A stretch of 64,000 nucleotides of DNA from Nocardioides sp. GY 10113 (lineage in GTDB: Bacteria > Actinomycetota > Actinomycetes > Propionibacteriales > Nocardioidaceae), in contig NZ_STGK01000010.1 of the NCBI RefSeq assembly GCF_004919105.1, positions 1-64,000 of the forward strand, in the 5' to 3' direction. The first letter of the stretch is position 1; the number at the start of each line of letters is the position of its first letter. The translations under genes were made by a program, and so were the position numbers. The notes below the pieces were generated by a model. It had not been told where the DNA came from and did no database searches. It saw only the letters and a program-made list of their open reading frames with translations. Of this stretch, positions 16,308 through 23,764 are shown piece by piece.

Positions 16308-17291
16308 TCAGAACGCCAGCGACCGGTCGACGGCGTCGAGCACCTTGTCCAGGTCGGGCAGGTACTCCTCCTCCACCCGCGCCGGCGGGTAGGGGGTGTC
16401 CCAGCCGCCGACCCGCAGCACCGGCGCCTCCAGGGAGTAGAAGCACTCCTCGGTGACCCGGGCCGCGACCTCGGCGCCCAGGCCGAGGTTGACGTGGGCC
16501 TCGTGGACGACGACGGCGTGCCCGGTCCGGCGTACCGACTCGAAGACCGGCCCCATGTCCAGGGGCGAGAGCGTGCGCAGGTCGATCACCTCCAGCTGGC
16601 GGCCCTCGTCGGCGGCGACCGAGGCGGCGTCCAGGCAGGTGCCGACGGTGGGGCCGTAGGCGACGAGGGTGGCCGCATCACCGGGGCGGACCACGCGCGA
16701 GGCCCAGAGCGGGCCGGGGGTGGCCTCGTCGTCGACCTCGGCCTTGGTGGAGTGGTACTGCCGCTTGGGCTCCAGGAAGATGACCGGGTCGTCGCTGGCG
16801 ATGGCCTGCTGCAGCATCCAGTACCCGTCGACCGGGTTCGAGCAGGCCACGACCTTCAGGCCGGGGGTGTGGGCGAACTGCGCCTCGGGCGACTCGCTGT
16901 GGTGCTCCACGGCGCCGATGCCACCGCCGAACGGGATCCGGATGACCATCGGCATCGGGATCCGGCCGCGGGTGCGGGCGCAGAACTTCGCGACCTGGCA
17001 GACGATCTGGTCGTAGGCCGGGTAGACGAAGCCGTCGAACTGGATCTCGACGACCGGCCGGTAGCCGCGCATCGCCAGTCCGACCGCGGTGCCGACGATG
17101 CCGGACTCGGCGAGCGGGGTGTCCATCACCCGCGCCTCCCCGAAGTCCTTCTGCAGACCGTCGGTGATCCGGAAGACGCCGCCGAGCCGACCGACGTCCT
17201 CCCCCATCACCACGACCTTCTGATCGGCCTCCATCGACCGGCGCAGGGCGGCGTTGAGCGCCTTGGCCAGGGTCATCGTCGTGGTGGTCAT
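16308..17291 (-). CDS. 2-oxoacid dehydrogenase E1 component, beta subunit
   Basis: A 327-residue transketolase-like subunit. It contains GEDVGRLGGVFRITDGL near 30-46, the DTPLAESGIVG segment and the phosphate-loop-like PFGGGIGAVEHHSESPEA, in which the HHS histidine is the proton-shuttle residue of the family. It assembles with E1 alpha into the thiamine-diphosphate heterotetramer that decarboxylates the 2-oxoacid. The ATG overlaps the E1 alpha stop as ATGA, giving tight 1:1 translation coupling. Confidence 0.94.
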   Translation of the reverse strand: MTTTTMTLAKALNAALRRSMEADQKVVVMGEDVGRLGGVFRITDGLQKDFGEARVMDTPLAESGIVGTAVGLAMRGYRPVVEIQFDGFVYPAYDQIVCQVAKFCARTRGRIPMPMVIRIPFGGGIGAVEHHSESPEAQFAHTPGLKVVACSNPVDGYWMLQQAIASDDPVIFLEPKRQYHSTKAEVDDEATPGPLWASRVVRPGDAATLVAYGPTVGTCLDAASVAADEGRQLEVIDLRTLSPLDMGPVFESVRRTGHAVVVHEAHVNLGLGAEVAARVTEECFYSLEAPVLRVGGWDTPYPPARVEEEYLPDLDKVLDAVDRSLAF

Positions 17292-18433
17292 GCCGCACCT
17301 CCCTCCTGCGCGGCCACCCCGAAGGAGGCCCGGTGGGCGGCCACCGCAGCCCGCTGCGCCGCCAGCTCGGGGGTCTGCTCGACGAAGACGTGGTCGAAGA
17401 CGCCGAGCGGGTCGGGATCCGGCAGCGCATGGCACTCGGTGCGCATCCGCTCGCCGAGCGCGTCGGCCTCGGCAGCGAGGTCGGTGAAGAACGCGTCGTC
17501 GGCGAGGCCGTTGCGGCGCAGGTGCACCTCGACCCGGGCCAGGGGGTCCTTCAGCTTCCAGTGCTCGACGTCGTCGCTGAGCCGGTAGCGGGTCGGGTCG
17601 TCGGTGGTGGTGTGCGCGCCCATCCGGTAGGTGTAGGCCTCGATCAGCATCGGGCCCTGCCCCTCGCGGGCCCGACGCAGCGCCGCCTGGGTCACCGCGT
17701 AGCAGGCCAGCACGTCGTTGCCGTCGACCCGGACGCCGGGGAAGCCGAAGCCGTCGGCGCGCTGGTAGAGCGGGATCCGGGAGACCTTCTCGATCGGCTC
17801 GGAGATCGCCCACTGGTTGTTCTGGCAGAAGAAGACCACCGGGGCGTTGGCCCAGGCGGCGAAGATGAACGCCTCGTTGACGTCGCCCTGGGAGGAGGCG
17901 CCGTCGCCGAAGTGCGCCAGCACCGCGCCGTCGCGCTCGGGGTCGCCGCTGCCCACGACGCCGTCGCGCTGCATGCCCATCGCGTACCCGCAGGCGTGCA
18001 GCACCTGGGCGCCGATCACGATCGTGTAGAGGTTGAAGTTCTTCTCCAGCGGGTCCCAGCCGCCGTTGTCGACGCCCCGGAAGAGCCCCAACAGCTCGAC
18101 CGGGTCGACGCCCCGGACCCACGCGACGCCGTGCTCGCGGTAGGTCGGGAAGACGAAGTCCTGCGGGGCCAGCGCATGGCCCGCGCCGACCTGGGCCGCC
18201 TCCTGCCCGAGCAGCTGCGCCCACAGGCCCAGCTCGCCGTGGCGCTGCAACGCGGTGGCCTCCACGTCGAGGCGGCGCACCAGGAACATGTCGCGGTAGA
18301 AGGTCCGCAGCTGCTCGGGGGTGAGGTCCACGTCGTACTCGGGATGGTGGACGCGCTCGCCCTCCGGGGTGAGCAGCTGGACCAGGTCGGGGTCCGCCTC
18401 GCTCGGCGCCGGTCCGAACACGGGGTCGCTCAT
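17288..18433 (-). CDS. 2-oxoacid dehydrogenase E1 component, alpha subunit
   Basis: A 381-residue subunit binding thiamine diphosphate and Mg2+. The TPP motif starts with GDGASSQGDVNEAF and ends with FFCQNNQWAIS, the GDG-x(26-30)-NN pattern. YRMGAHTTTDDPTRYR near 290 is the phosphorylation-loop-like region of the family. The ATG at 18433 has AGGAAGAGG upstream. It is the first gene of the operon. Similarity to both PdhA and BkdA types is expected; the separate alpha/beta genes and lipoyl architecture favour branched-chain 2-oxoacids. Confidence 0.94.
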   Translation of the reverse strand: MSDPVFGPAPSEADPDLVQLLTPEGERVHHPEYDVDLTPEQLRTFYRDMFLVRRLDVEATALQRHGELGLWAQLLGQEAAQVGAGHALAPQDFVFPTYREHGVAWVRGVDPVELLGLFRGVDNGGWDPLEKNFNLYTIVIGAQVLHACGYAMGMQRDGVVGSGDPERDGAVLAHFGDGASSQGDVNEAFIFAAWANAPVVFFCQNNQWAISEPIEKVSRIPLYQRADGFGFPGVRVDGNDVLACYAVTQAALRRAREGQGPMLIEAYTYRMGAHTTTDDPTRYRLSDDVEHWKLKDPLARVEVHLRRNGLADDAFFTDLAAEADALGERMRTECHALPDPDPLGVFDHVFVEQTPELAAQRAAVAAHRASFGVAAQEGGAA

Positions 18434-18639
18434 CAACGCACCTCTTCCTCTCGCCGGGCTCGGCGGGGTCGCCGCCCTGCTCCCGGGTACCGGTCGGTGT
18501 GCGGGCCGGCCGCAGGCTGGGGTGTTGCCTGTGACCTGGAACACACCTTCGGGCCCAACCTACCTGTCCAGCCTCGGCGGCGGAGCATGTCGAGCTCCGG
18601 CATCGGACTGCCGACCGGCGACGCCACACGGTGGTCGGG

Positions 18640-18757
18640 GTCGTGTGCCTGAGAACCCTCCATTCCGGGGTGTGGGGCACACGACTCGAGCCGAGCCCCG
18701 TCCCGGACTGCGTCGTGTGCCCAGGAACCCGCTATCCCGATGCATCAGGCACACGAC
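18640..18757. repeat. inverted array of two 46-bp palindromic repeats
   Basis: Units at 18640-18685 and 18712-18757 have GTCGTGTGCC and GGCACACGAC ends that are perfect complements. Their spacer is 26 bp, the same as at 9359-9548. Reverse-complemented, their cores align with those units (CCACACCCCGGAATGGAGGG against CCACACACCGCCATAGACGG), so the whole array is inverted relative to the first. It sits within a 520-bp gene-free gap (18434-18953) that also must hold the promoter of the E1 alpha operon; nothing else is recognised there. Confidence 0.82.
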
Positions 18758-18953
18758 ACAGGGCGGGACCTCCGGGCGCCTGCCCCTGCTGTCACGCGCC
18801 GTCCACCGCGCTGGGCAGCCGTCGGCGTTGCTTCCAGCCCGGTGCGGCGGGCTCCTACCGTCGTCGACGGCCGACCAGAGCTACGGACGACGTGTGACAG
18901 GCCGTCCCGGTCGACGACCTCCCCCCGCCGACGTCACAGCGCCCGGGTACGAC

Positions 18954-19892
18954 TCAGCGCGCCTCGCGCACCTCGTGCAGCGCGCCGAGGTCCTCGTGGT
19001 CCCGGTGGCTCTCCGGCTCGACCTGGAACGTCGTGTGCTGGACGTCGAAGTGCGCGGCGACGCACTCGCCCAGGTCGTCCAGGATCGCGCCCACGCCGCG
19101 CTCGGCCAGGGCGGCGTCGGTGACGGTCACGTGCGCCGACAGCGAGGCGAGCCCGCTGGTGATCGTCCAGGCGTGGAGGTCGTGCACCTCGACCACGCCG
19201 GGTGCGTGCAGCAGGTGGTGGCGCACCTGCTCGACGTCCAGGTCCGACGGGGCGATCTCCAGCAGCACCCGCCCCACGTCGCGGATCAGCACCAGCGCGC
19301 GCGGCAGGATCATCCCCGCGATCACCAAGGACGCGAGCGGGTCGATCAGGTACCAGCCCCACAGCCACACCACGACGCCGACGAGCACCGCGACCACGGA
19401 GCCGAGGGCGTCGGCCAGCACCTCGTTGAAGGCGCCGCGGATGTTGAGGGAGCCGGCGTCGGAGCGGCGCAGGATGAGCAGGGAGGCCACGTTGGCGGCC
19501 AGGCCGACCAGGGCGAAGCCGATCAGCGGCAGGCCGTCGACCTCCGGCGGGTCACCCAGCCGCTCGACCGCGGTCACCGCGATGTAGCCGCAGACCGCCA
19601 GCAGCGCCAGGCCGTTCACGCCGGCCGCGACCACCTCCGCACGGTGGTAGCCGAAGGTCGAGCCGCGCCCGCCCGGCAGGGCGGCGACGTACGACGCCCC
19701 GAGCGCGAGCACGACGGCCCCCGCGTCGGTCGCCATGTGTCCGGCGTCGGCCAGCAGCGCCAGCGACCCGGTGATCCAGGCGCCGACGACCTCGACGAGC
19801 AGGACGACGGCGGTGACCCCGAGCACCCAGCGCAGCCGGCGGCGGTCCGCCGCCCGCCCGGCGGCATGTCCGTGCCCGTGCCCGTGTCCCAC
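18954..19892 (-). CDS. cation diffusion facilitator (Zn2+ efflux, ZitB/CzcD-like)
   Basis: A 312-residue CDF antiporter with six membrane helices, a His-rich N-terminus (HGHGHGH) and a C-terminal cytosolic ferredoxin-like domain. Transport site A shows H52-x3-D56 in helix II (DAGHMATDAG). In helix V the usual His is replaced: the segment reads N-E157-V-L-A-D161, an E-x3-D site, a variant found in many actinobacterial members and possibly altering metal preference. The GTG start is set by TAGGGT exactly 6 nt upstream. It expels Zn2+ or a related divalent ion in exchange for protons. Confidence 0.9.
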   Translation of the reverse strand: MGHGHGHGHAAGRAADRRRLRWVLGVTAVVLLVEVVGAWITGSLALLADAGHMATDAGAVVLALGASYVAALPGGRGSTFGYHRAEVVAAGVNGLALLAVCGYIAVTAVERLGDPPEVDGLPLIGFALVGLAANVASLLILRRSDAGSLNIRGAFNEVLADALGSVVAVLVGVVVWLWGWYLIDPLASLVIAGMILPRALVLIRDVGRVLLEIAPSDLDVEQVRHHLLHAPGVVEVHDLHAWTITSGLASLSAHVTVTDAALAERGVGAILDDLGECVAAHFDVQHTTFQVEPESHRDHEDLGALHEVREAR

Positions 19893-19898
19893 GCGTCC

Positions 19899-19904
19899 AC
19901 CCTA
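19899..19904 (-). promoter_or_regulatory. leaderless -10 box of the CDF gene
   Basis: TAGGGT on the minus strand, 6 nt before the GTG at 19892, with no Shine-Dalgarno sequence. Confidence 0.55.
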
Positions 19905-19953
19905 GGGCGGGCCGGAACCGCGAGCCGGCAGAAAGGGCCTGCCGACGCGCGCC

Positions 19954-20247
19954 TCAGATCGCGCGGTCCCCGGCGGCGGGATCGACGACCCTCGACTGGG
20001 TGTCGGTGCCGTCCGTGGGCTCGTCGGTGGGCTCGTCGGCACCGACCAGCAGGATCACGATCATGATCACGGCGCCGATCAGCACCAGGACGGCCGCGCC
20101 GACGAGCGCGGCGAGCACCATGCCCCTGCGCCCGCCCCCGCCACCGGTGGGCGGCGCCGGGAACCCTCCCGGTCCGTCGGGGATGCCCGGGCCGCTCGGG
20201 GGCTCGTAGGGCGGCCGGATCGGGTCGTCGCCAGGGTTCTGGCTCAC
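19954..20247 (-). CDS. small Pro/Gly-rich single-pass membrane protein
   Basis: A 97-residue protein with a Pro/Gly-rich N-terminus (about 1-38), one membrane helix (about 43-68, VLAALVGAAVLVLIGAVIM) and an acidic, Thr/Asp-rich tail. No family is recognised. The GTG overlaps the stop of the upstream membrane gene as GTGA, and TAGGCT lies 6 nt before it, so it may have both coupled translation and its own internal leaderless promoter. Confidence 0.7.
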   Translation of the reverse strand: MSQNPGDDPIRPPYEPPSGPGIPDGPGGFPAPPTGGGGGRRGMVLAALVGAAVLVLIGAVIMIVILLVGADEPTDEPTDGTDTQSRVVDPAAGDRAI

Positions 20248-21134
20248 GTGGCGAGCCTAGACGAGGTTCGCCCGGCCGGTCCCGGGCCGGAGCCCCGACG
20301 GGGCAGGAAGGAGAGCGCCACCAGCGCCAGCCCGACCGGCGCGGCGAGCAGGAACCAGGAGGCGTACGGCGCCAGCGACCGCACCACGACCTCGGTGGTC
20401 AGCCGCGCCAGCTCGGAGCGGTCCTCCTCCGCGATCCGGCCGGCCACCTCGGCCGCCGGCCACGTCGCCAGGATGACCAGCACCGCGGCGAGCGCCAACC
20501 CGAGCGCGCCCACGCCCAGCGCCCGCAGCCGTCCGCGCCAGCCACGACCCAGCGCGACCGCGAGCACCACCAACAGCACCCAGACCGCCCAGGCGGCGTA
20601 CGAAGTGCGGCGCAGGGCGAGGTAGGCGTCGCGCTGCTCGAGCAACGTGGACTCGCGCACCATCGGCACCCGCAGGGCGACGTCGTCGGCCGACACCGCG
20701 AGCCCGTAGCGGTCCAGGCGCTCGAGGGTGGAGACGAGCAGCGGGCCGACGTCGACCGCCACCCAGTCGTCCTCGTCGTCGTCGACGCCGTCACGGACGA
20801 GCCGGAGGAACTCCTCGTGCACCGTGCGGTTCGCCTCGCGCCAGAAGTCCGGGAATCCGGTGTTGGCCACGACGGCGTCCGCCGAGGCCCGCACCCACTC
20901 CTCGGCCATCGCGGGGAGCGCGAAGGGCAACCGTTCGTCGAGGTCCTCCAGCGCCGCGTCGCCGACCACGCGGCCCAGCTCCTCGCGCAGCGCCGGCTCG
21001 TCGGCGAGCGGCGCCACGGTCGCCACGTAGGCGTCGGTGTCGTCGACCCGGGCGTGCAGCCAGGTGCCGACGATGCCCAGCGGCGCGAGCAGCGTCGCCA
21101 CCACCAGGAGGAGGGAGATCAGAGCGGTGCGCAT
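20244..21134 (-). CDS. integral membrane protein, three to four helices
   Basis: A 296-residue protein. An N-terminal helix or uncleaved signal (about 1-25) precedes a large extracytoplasmic domain starting WLHARVDDTDAYVATVAPLA, a sequence type widespread in uncharacterised actinobacterial membrane proteins. Three more hydrophobic stretches follow (about 175-195, 205-225 and 255-275). The function is unknown. It is the middle gene of a three-gene set with 12 bp to the upstream gene and a GTGA overlap with the downstream one. Confidence 0.75.
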   Translation of the reverse strand: MRTALISLLLVVATLLAPLGIVGTWLHARVDDTDAYVATVAPLADEPALREELGRVVGDAALEDLDERLPFALPAMAEEWVRASADAVVANTGFPDFWREANRTVHEEFLRLVRDGVDDDEDDWVAVDVGPLLVSTLERLDRYGLAVSADDVALRVPMVRESTLLEQRDAYLALRRTSYAAWAVWVLLVVLAVALGRGWRGRLRALGVGALGLALAAVLVILATWPAAEVAGRIAEEDRSELARLTTEVVVRSLAPYASWFLLAAPVGLALVALSFLPRRGSGPGPAGRTSSRLAT

Positions 21135-21146
21135 CGCCCGGCCCGC

Positions 21147-21731
21147 CTAATCCCCGGTGGCCGCGCAGTGCGGGTGGGAGCAGTCGGCGTCGACCCGCCA
21201 GTCGCCGTCCTCCTTGACCAGGAGGTACCAGCCCTCGCCGGAGTCGACCCGGTCACCGCCGAAGAAGTCCTCGACGAACCGGACGTTGTCGCCCCGGTAG
21301 TTCGCGTGCCCCGTGTAGCCGACGATCGCCTCGTCCCCGCCCCGCTCGGTCACCTCGTCGATCTCGACCCTGATGGTGACGTCACCGAAGGCGTCGGCGT
21401 AGGACTCGCCGTAGGTCTCCTCGAAGTCGGCCTCGGCGTCGGCGAGGAACTCCTCCGCGCGGTCGGCGTAGTCGGCGCAGTCGACCGCCCCCGCGAGGAG
21501 CTCCTGGCGGTACCTGGCGCTGCGCAGCTCGCACTCGGTCCGGAAGTCGTTGTCGACCTGCGCCCGGACGTAGTCGTCGACGACGGCGCCGGGACCGCCG
21601 CCGGGGAAGAGGAGGAGCGCGGCCGCGCCGAGGACGACCAGCCCCAGCGCGAGCCCGGCGAGGACCAGCCCGACCACCCGGCCCGACGGGGTCGACCCGC
21701 GCGGGGCCGAGGGCTGGCGGGGGTCGGACAT
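21147..21731 (-). CDS. membrane-anchored hypothetical protein
   Basis: A 194-residue protein with a Pro/Ser-rich cytosolic start, one membrane helix (about 22-43, VVGLVLAGLALGLVVLGAA) and an extracytoplasmic domain of about 145 residues beginning VVDDYVRAQVDNDF. The domain has four Cys (ELRSARY-flanking C, VDCADY, DADCSHPHC) that could form disulfides, and its alpha-then-beta layout resembles NTF2-like or DUF4878 proteins. The match to these families is tentative. It starts the small membrane-protein set downstream of the metallopeptidase. Confidence 0.7.
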   Translation of the reverse strand: MSDPRQPSAPRGSTPSGRVVGLVLAGLALGLVVLGAAALLLFPGGGPGAVVDDYVRAQVDNDFRTECELRSARYRQELLAGAVDCADYADRAEEFLADAEADFEETYGESYADAFGDVTIRVEIDEVTERGGDEAIVGYTGHANYRGDNVRFVEDFFGGDRVDSGEGWYLLVKEDGDWRVDADCSHPHCAATGD

Positions 21732-21778
21732 CGGCGCCTCCTGGGAGCGGAGTCGAAGCGGGCGCGGCAGGCGTCAGA

Positions 21779-22795
21779 TCATGTCACGGTGGGCGCGGCC
21801 ACCGGCGCGTTGCCCAGAGCGCCCCCGGCGGCCAGCCCGGCGACGAACTCCAGCTTCTCCAGCACCGGGTCCGGGATCAGGAACGGGTAGAGGTCGTCCT
21901 TGCCCATCGACCGGTTGATCTGGTTGAGGCCGATCGAGAACGGCACCCAGACCCCCCGCACCAGGTCCCCGAAGCCGGCGAACGCCGCCGGCTCCACCGA
22001 CAGCAGCCCGTACGCCGCGGCGGTCTCGCAGGTGTCGGCGATGTGCAGGTAGTGCGCGAAGGTCTCCGCGAAGTCCTCGAACGGGTGCATCGTCGCGTAG
22101 GTCGTGATGTACGACGCCTCCCAGCCGTCCGGCGCGCCCTGGGCGTAGTGCCGGTCGATCTCGGCCTGGTAGTCGAGAGTGTCGTCGCCGAACAGCTGCC
22201 GGCAGCGGTCGACCGCCGCCTGGTCCCCGCCCTGGAGCAGCAGCATCTGCACGTAGTGGCCGGTCTCGTGGCGCAGGTGGCCGAGCATCGTCCGGTAGGC
22301 CTCGCCGAGCTCCACCCGGATCCGCTCGCGCCGTGCGTCGTCGGACTCGGCCAGGTCGATGGTGATCACACCGTCGGCGTGGCCGATCACCACGTCCTCG
22401 CCGGCCTGCCTGCTGCTGGAGAGCAGGTCGAAGACCAGGCCGGAGACGTCGATCCCGCGGGCGTCCAGCTCGACCACCAGTCGCCGCTTGGCGGCCTCGG
22501 CGGTGGGCAGCTGGCGCAGACCCTCGGCGTCGCTGTCGGCGGGCCGGGTCCGGGTCATGTCGCAGGCGGAGCACTGGCCGCCCTCGATCCGGGCCAGCCA
22601 GGTGCAGCCGCTGAGGTTGAGGTTGCGGCACACGTGCCAGACCAGGCCGTCGTGGTCGACGTACCGGCCGGTCTCGTCGACGACGACGATCTCGCGCTGC
22701 TCCCGGGAGAAGCCGAGGCGGCTGCCGCAGGAGATGCAGACGGAGTTCTCGAAGTAGAGCTGGTTGCCGCAGACCCCGCAGCGGAATACCTTCAC
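21779..22795 (-). CDS. zinc-ribbon putative metallopeptidase of the ATP-grasp/transglutaminase operon
   Basis: A 338-residue protein. The N-terminus has two zinc ribbons, C6-x2-C9 with C20-x2-C23 and then C56, C64, C75-x2-C78. The peptidase part carries HETGH at 176-180 and a second helix with FEDFAETFAHYLH, which would provide the third ligand. This is the layout of the DUF2248/Peptidase_Mx1-type putative zinc-binding metallopeptidases. The GTG start follows directly the preceding gene (56-bp gap). Its position after two transglutaminase-like genes and the ATP-grasp gene suggests it trims or hydrolyses the product of that system. Function is not experimentally established. Confidence 0.85.
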   Translation of the reverse strand: MKVFRCGVCGNQLYFENSVCISCGSRLGFSREQREIVVVDETGRYVDHDGLVWHVCRNLNLSGCTWLARIEGGQCSACDMTRTRPADSDAEGLRQLPTAEAAKRRLVVELDARGIDVSGLVFDLLSSSRQAGEDVVIGHADGVITIDLAESDDARRERIRVELGEAYRTMLGHLRHETGHYVQMLLLQGGDQAAVDRCRQLFGDDTLDYQAEIDRHYAQGAPDGWEASYITTYATMHPFEDFAETFAHYLHIADTCETAAAYGLLSVEPAAFAGFGDLVRGVWVPFSIGLNQINRSMGKDDLYPFLIPDPVLEKLEFVAGLAAGGALGNAPVAAPTVT

Positions 22796-22851
22796 GCCGC
22801 CATCATGCAGGGGCGGGTGAAGGACCGGGGCGGATCGCGGGCCGCGGGGAG

Positions 22852-23739
22852 TCAGCCGATCGGCGCCACGTCGACCGACACCGACAGCTCCGAGGTGGTG
22901 GCCTCGGTGAAGATCACACCCTTGACCGGCGGCACGTCGCCGTAGTCGCGACCCCAGGCGACCGTCACGTACCGCTCGTTCTGCCACTGGTCGTTCGTGG
23001 GGTCGAAGGCCAGCCACTCGTCGTCGCCCAGCCAGAGCGCGAGCCACGCGTGGGAGGCGTCGGCGCCGACCACCCGCTCCTTGCCGGGCGGCGGCTCGGT
23101 GGCCAGGTAGCCGCTGACGTAGCGGGCGGCCAGGCCGTGGGCGCGCAGCCCGGCCAGGGTGAAGTGCGCGAAGTCCTGGCAGACCCCGGCCCGCCGGGCG
23201 ATGATCTCGGGCACCGTCGAGGTGACCGTGGTGGCCGACGGGTCGTAGTCGAAGTCCGCGTGGATGCGGTTCATCAGCTCGGTGACCGCCTCGCCGACCG
23301 GCCGGCCGCGGGTCAGCGACTCCGCGGCGTAGTCCCGGGCACCCGGGTGGATCGGGACGGCCGGGCTGGCCAGGGCGAAGTCGGTGGCCCGCCAAGCCCC
23401 CGGAGCCCCCGGGTCCAGCAGCGGCCGGAACCGCTCCCACCGGGTGGCCAGCCGCTCCTCGTCGACGACGGGGGTGACCACGTCGACCTCGCCGCGGCCG
23501 ACCACCTGCAGCTCCCGGTGCGGGGTGACCACCTGGAAGTAGGTGACCCGGTTGCCGTAGAAGTCGACCTCGCTCGAGTGGTCGTCGGGCGTCGGCGTCA
23601 CCGCGACCCGGTACTCACCGTCGCCGGTGCCCAGCTGCTGCCAGGGCAGCGAGCGGGGCACCAGGTGCGCGACCCCGAGGCTGTCGGTGACGTGGTCGTC
23701 GTAGGTGTAGGTGGTGCGGTGCTCGACCCGGTATCTCAT
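22852..23739 (-). CDS. transglutaminase-like protein (short form)
   Basis: A 295-residue protein: an N-terminal beta domain starting MRYRVEHRTTYTYDD (bacterial transglutaminase-like N region) and a papain-fold core with the triad C187 (AGVCQDFAH), H230 (ASHAW) and D246 (FDPTND). Such proteins act as peptidases or amide-forming enzymes. It follows the ATP-grasp/alpha-E gene by 25 bp. The larger DUF2126 gene upstream has a second transglutaminase domain, so the operon encodes two of them. Confidence 0.92.
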   Translation of the reverse strand: MRYRVEHRTTYTYDDHVTDSLGVAHLVPRSLPWQQLGTGDGEYRVAVTPTPDDHSSEVDFYGNRVTYFQVVTPHRELQVVGRGEVDVVTPVVDEERLATRWERFRPLLDPGAPGAWRATDFALASPAVPIHPGARDYAAESLTRGRPVGEAVTELMNRIHADFDYDPSATTVTSTVPEIIARRAGVCQDFAHFTLAGLRAHGLAARYVSGYLATEPPPGKERVVGADASHAWLALWLGDDEWLAFDPTNDQWQNERYVTVAWGRDYGDVPPVKGVIFTEATTSELSVSVDVAPIG

Positions 23740-23764
23740 GGCACGCTCCTCGACGGCACGGCCC

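Noticed and set aside
14725..16392. Long plus-strand open frames over the E2 gene and similar frames over E1 and zwf-edd
   Set aside because: Compositional shadows of genes with clear catalytic motifs on the other strand.
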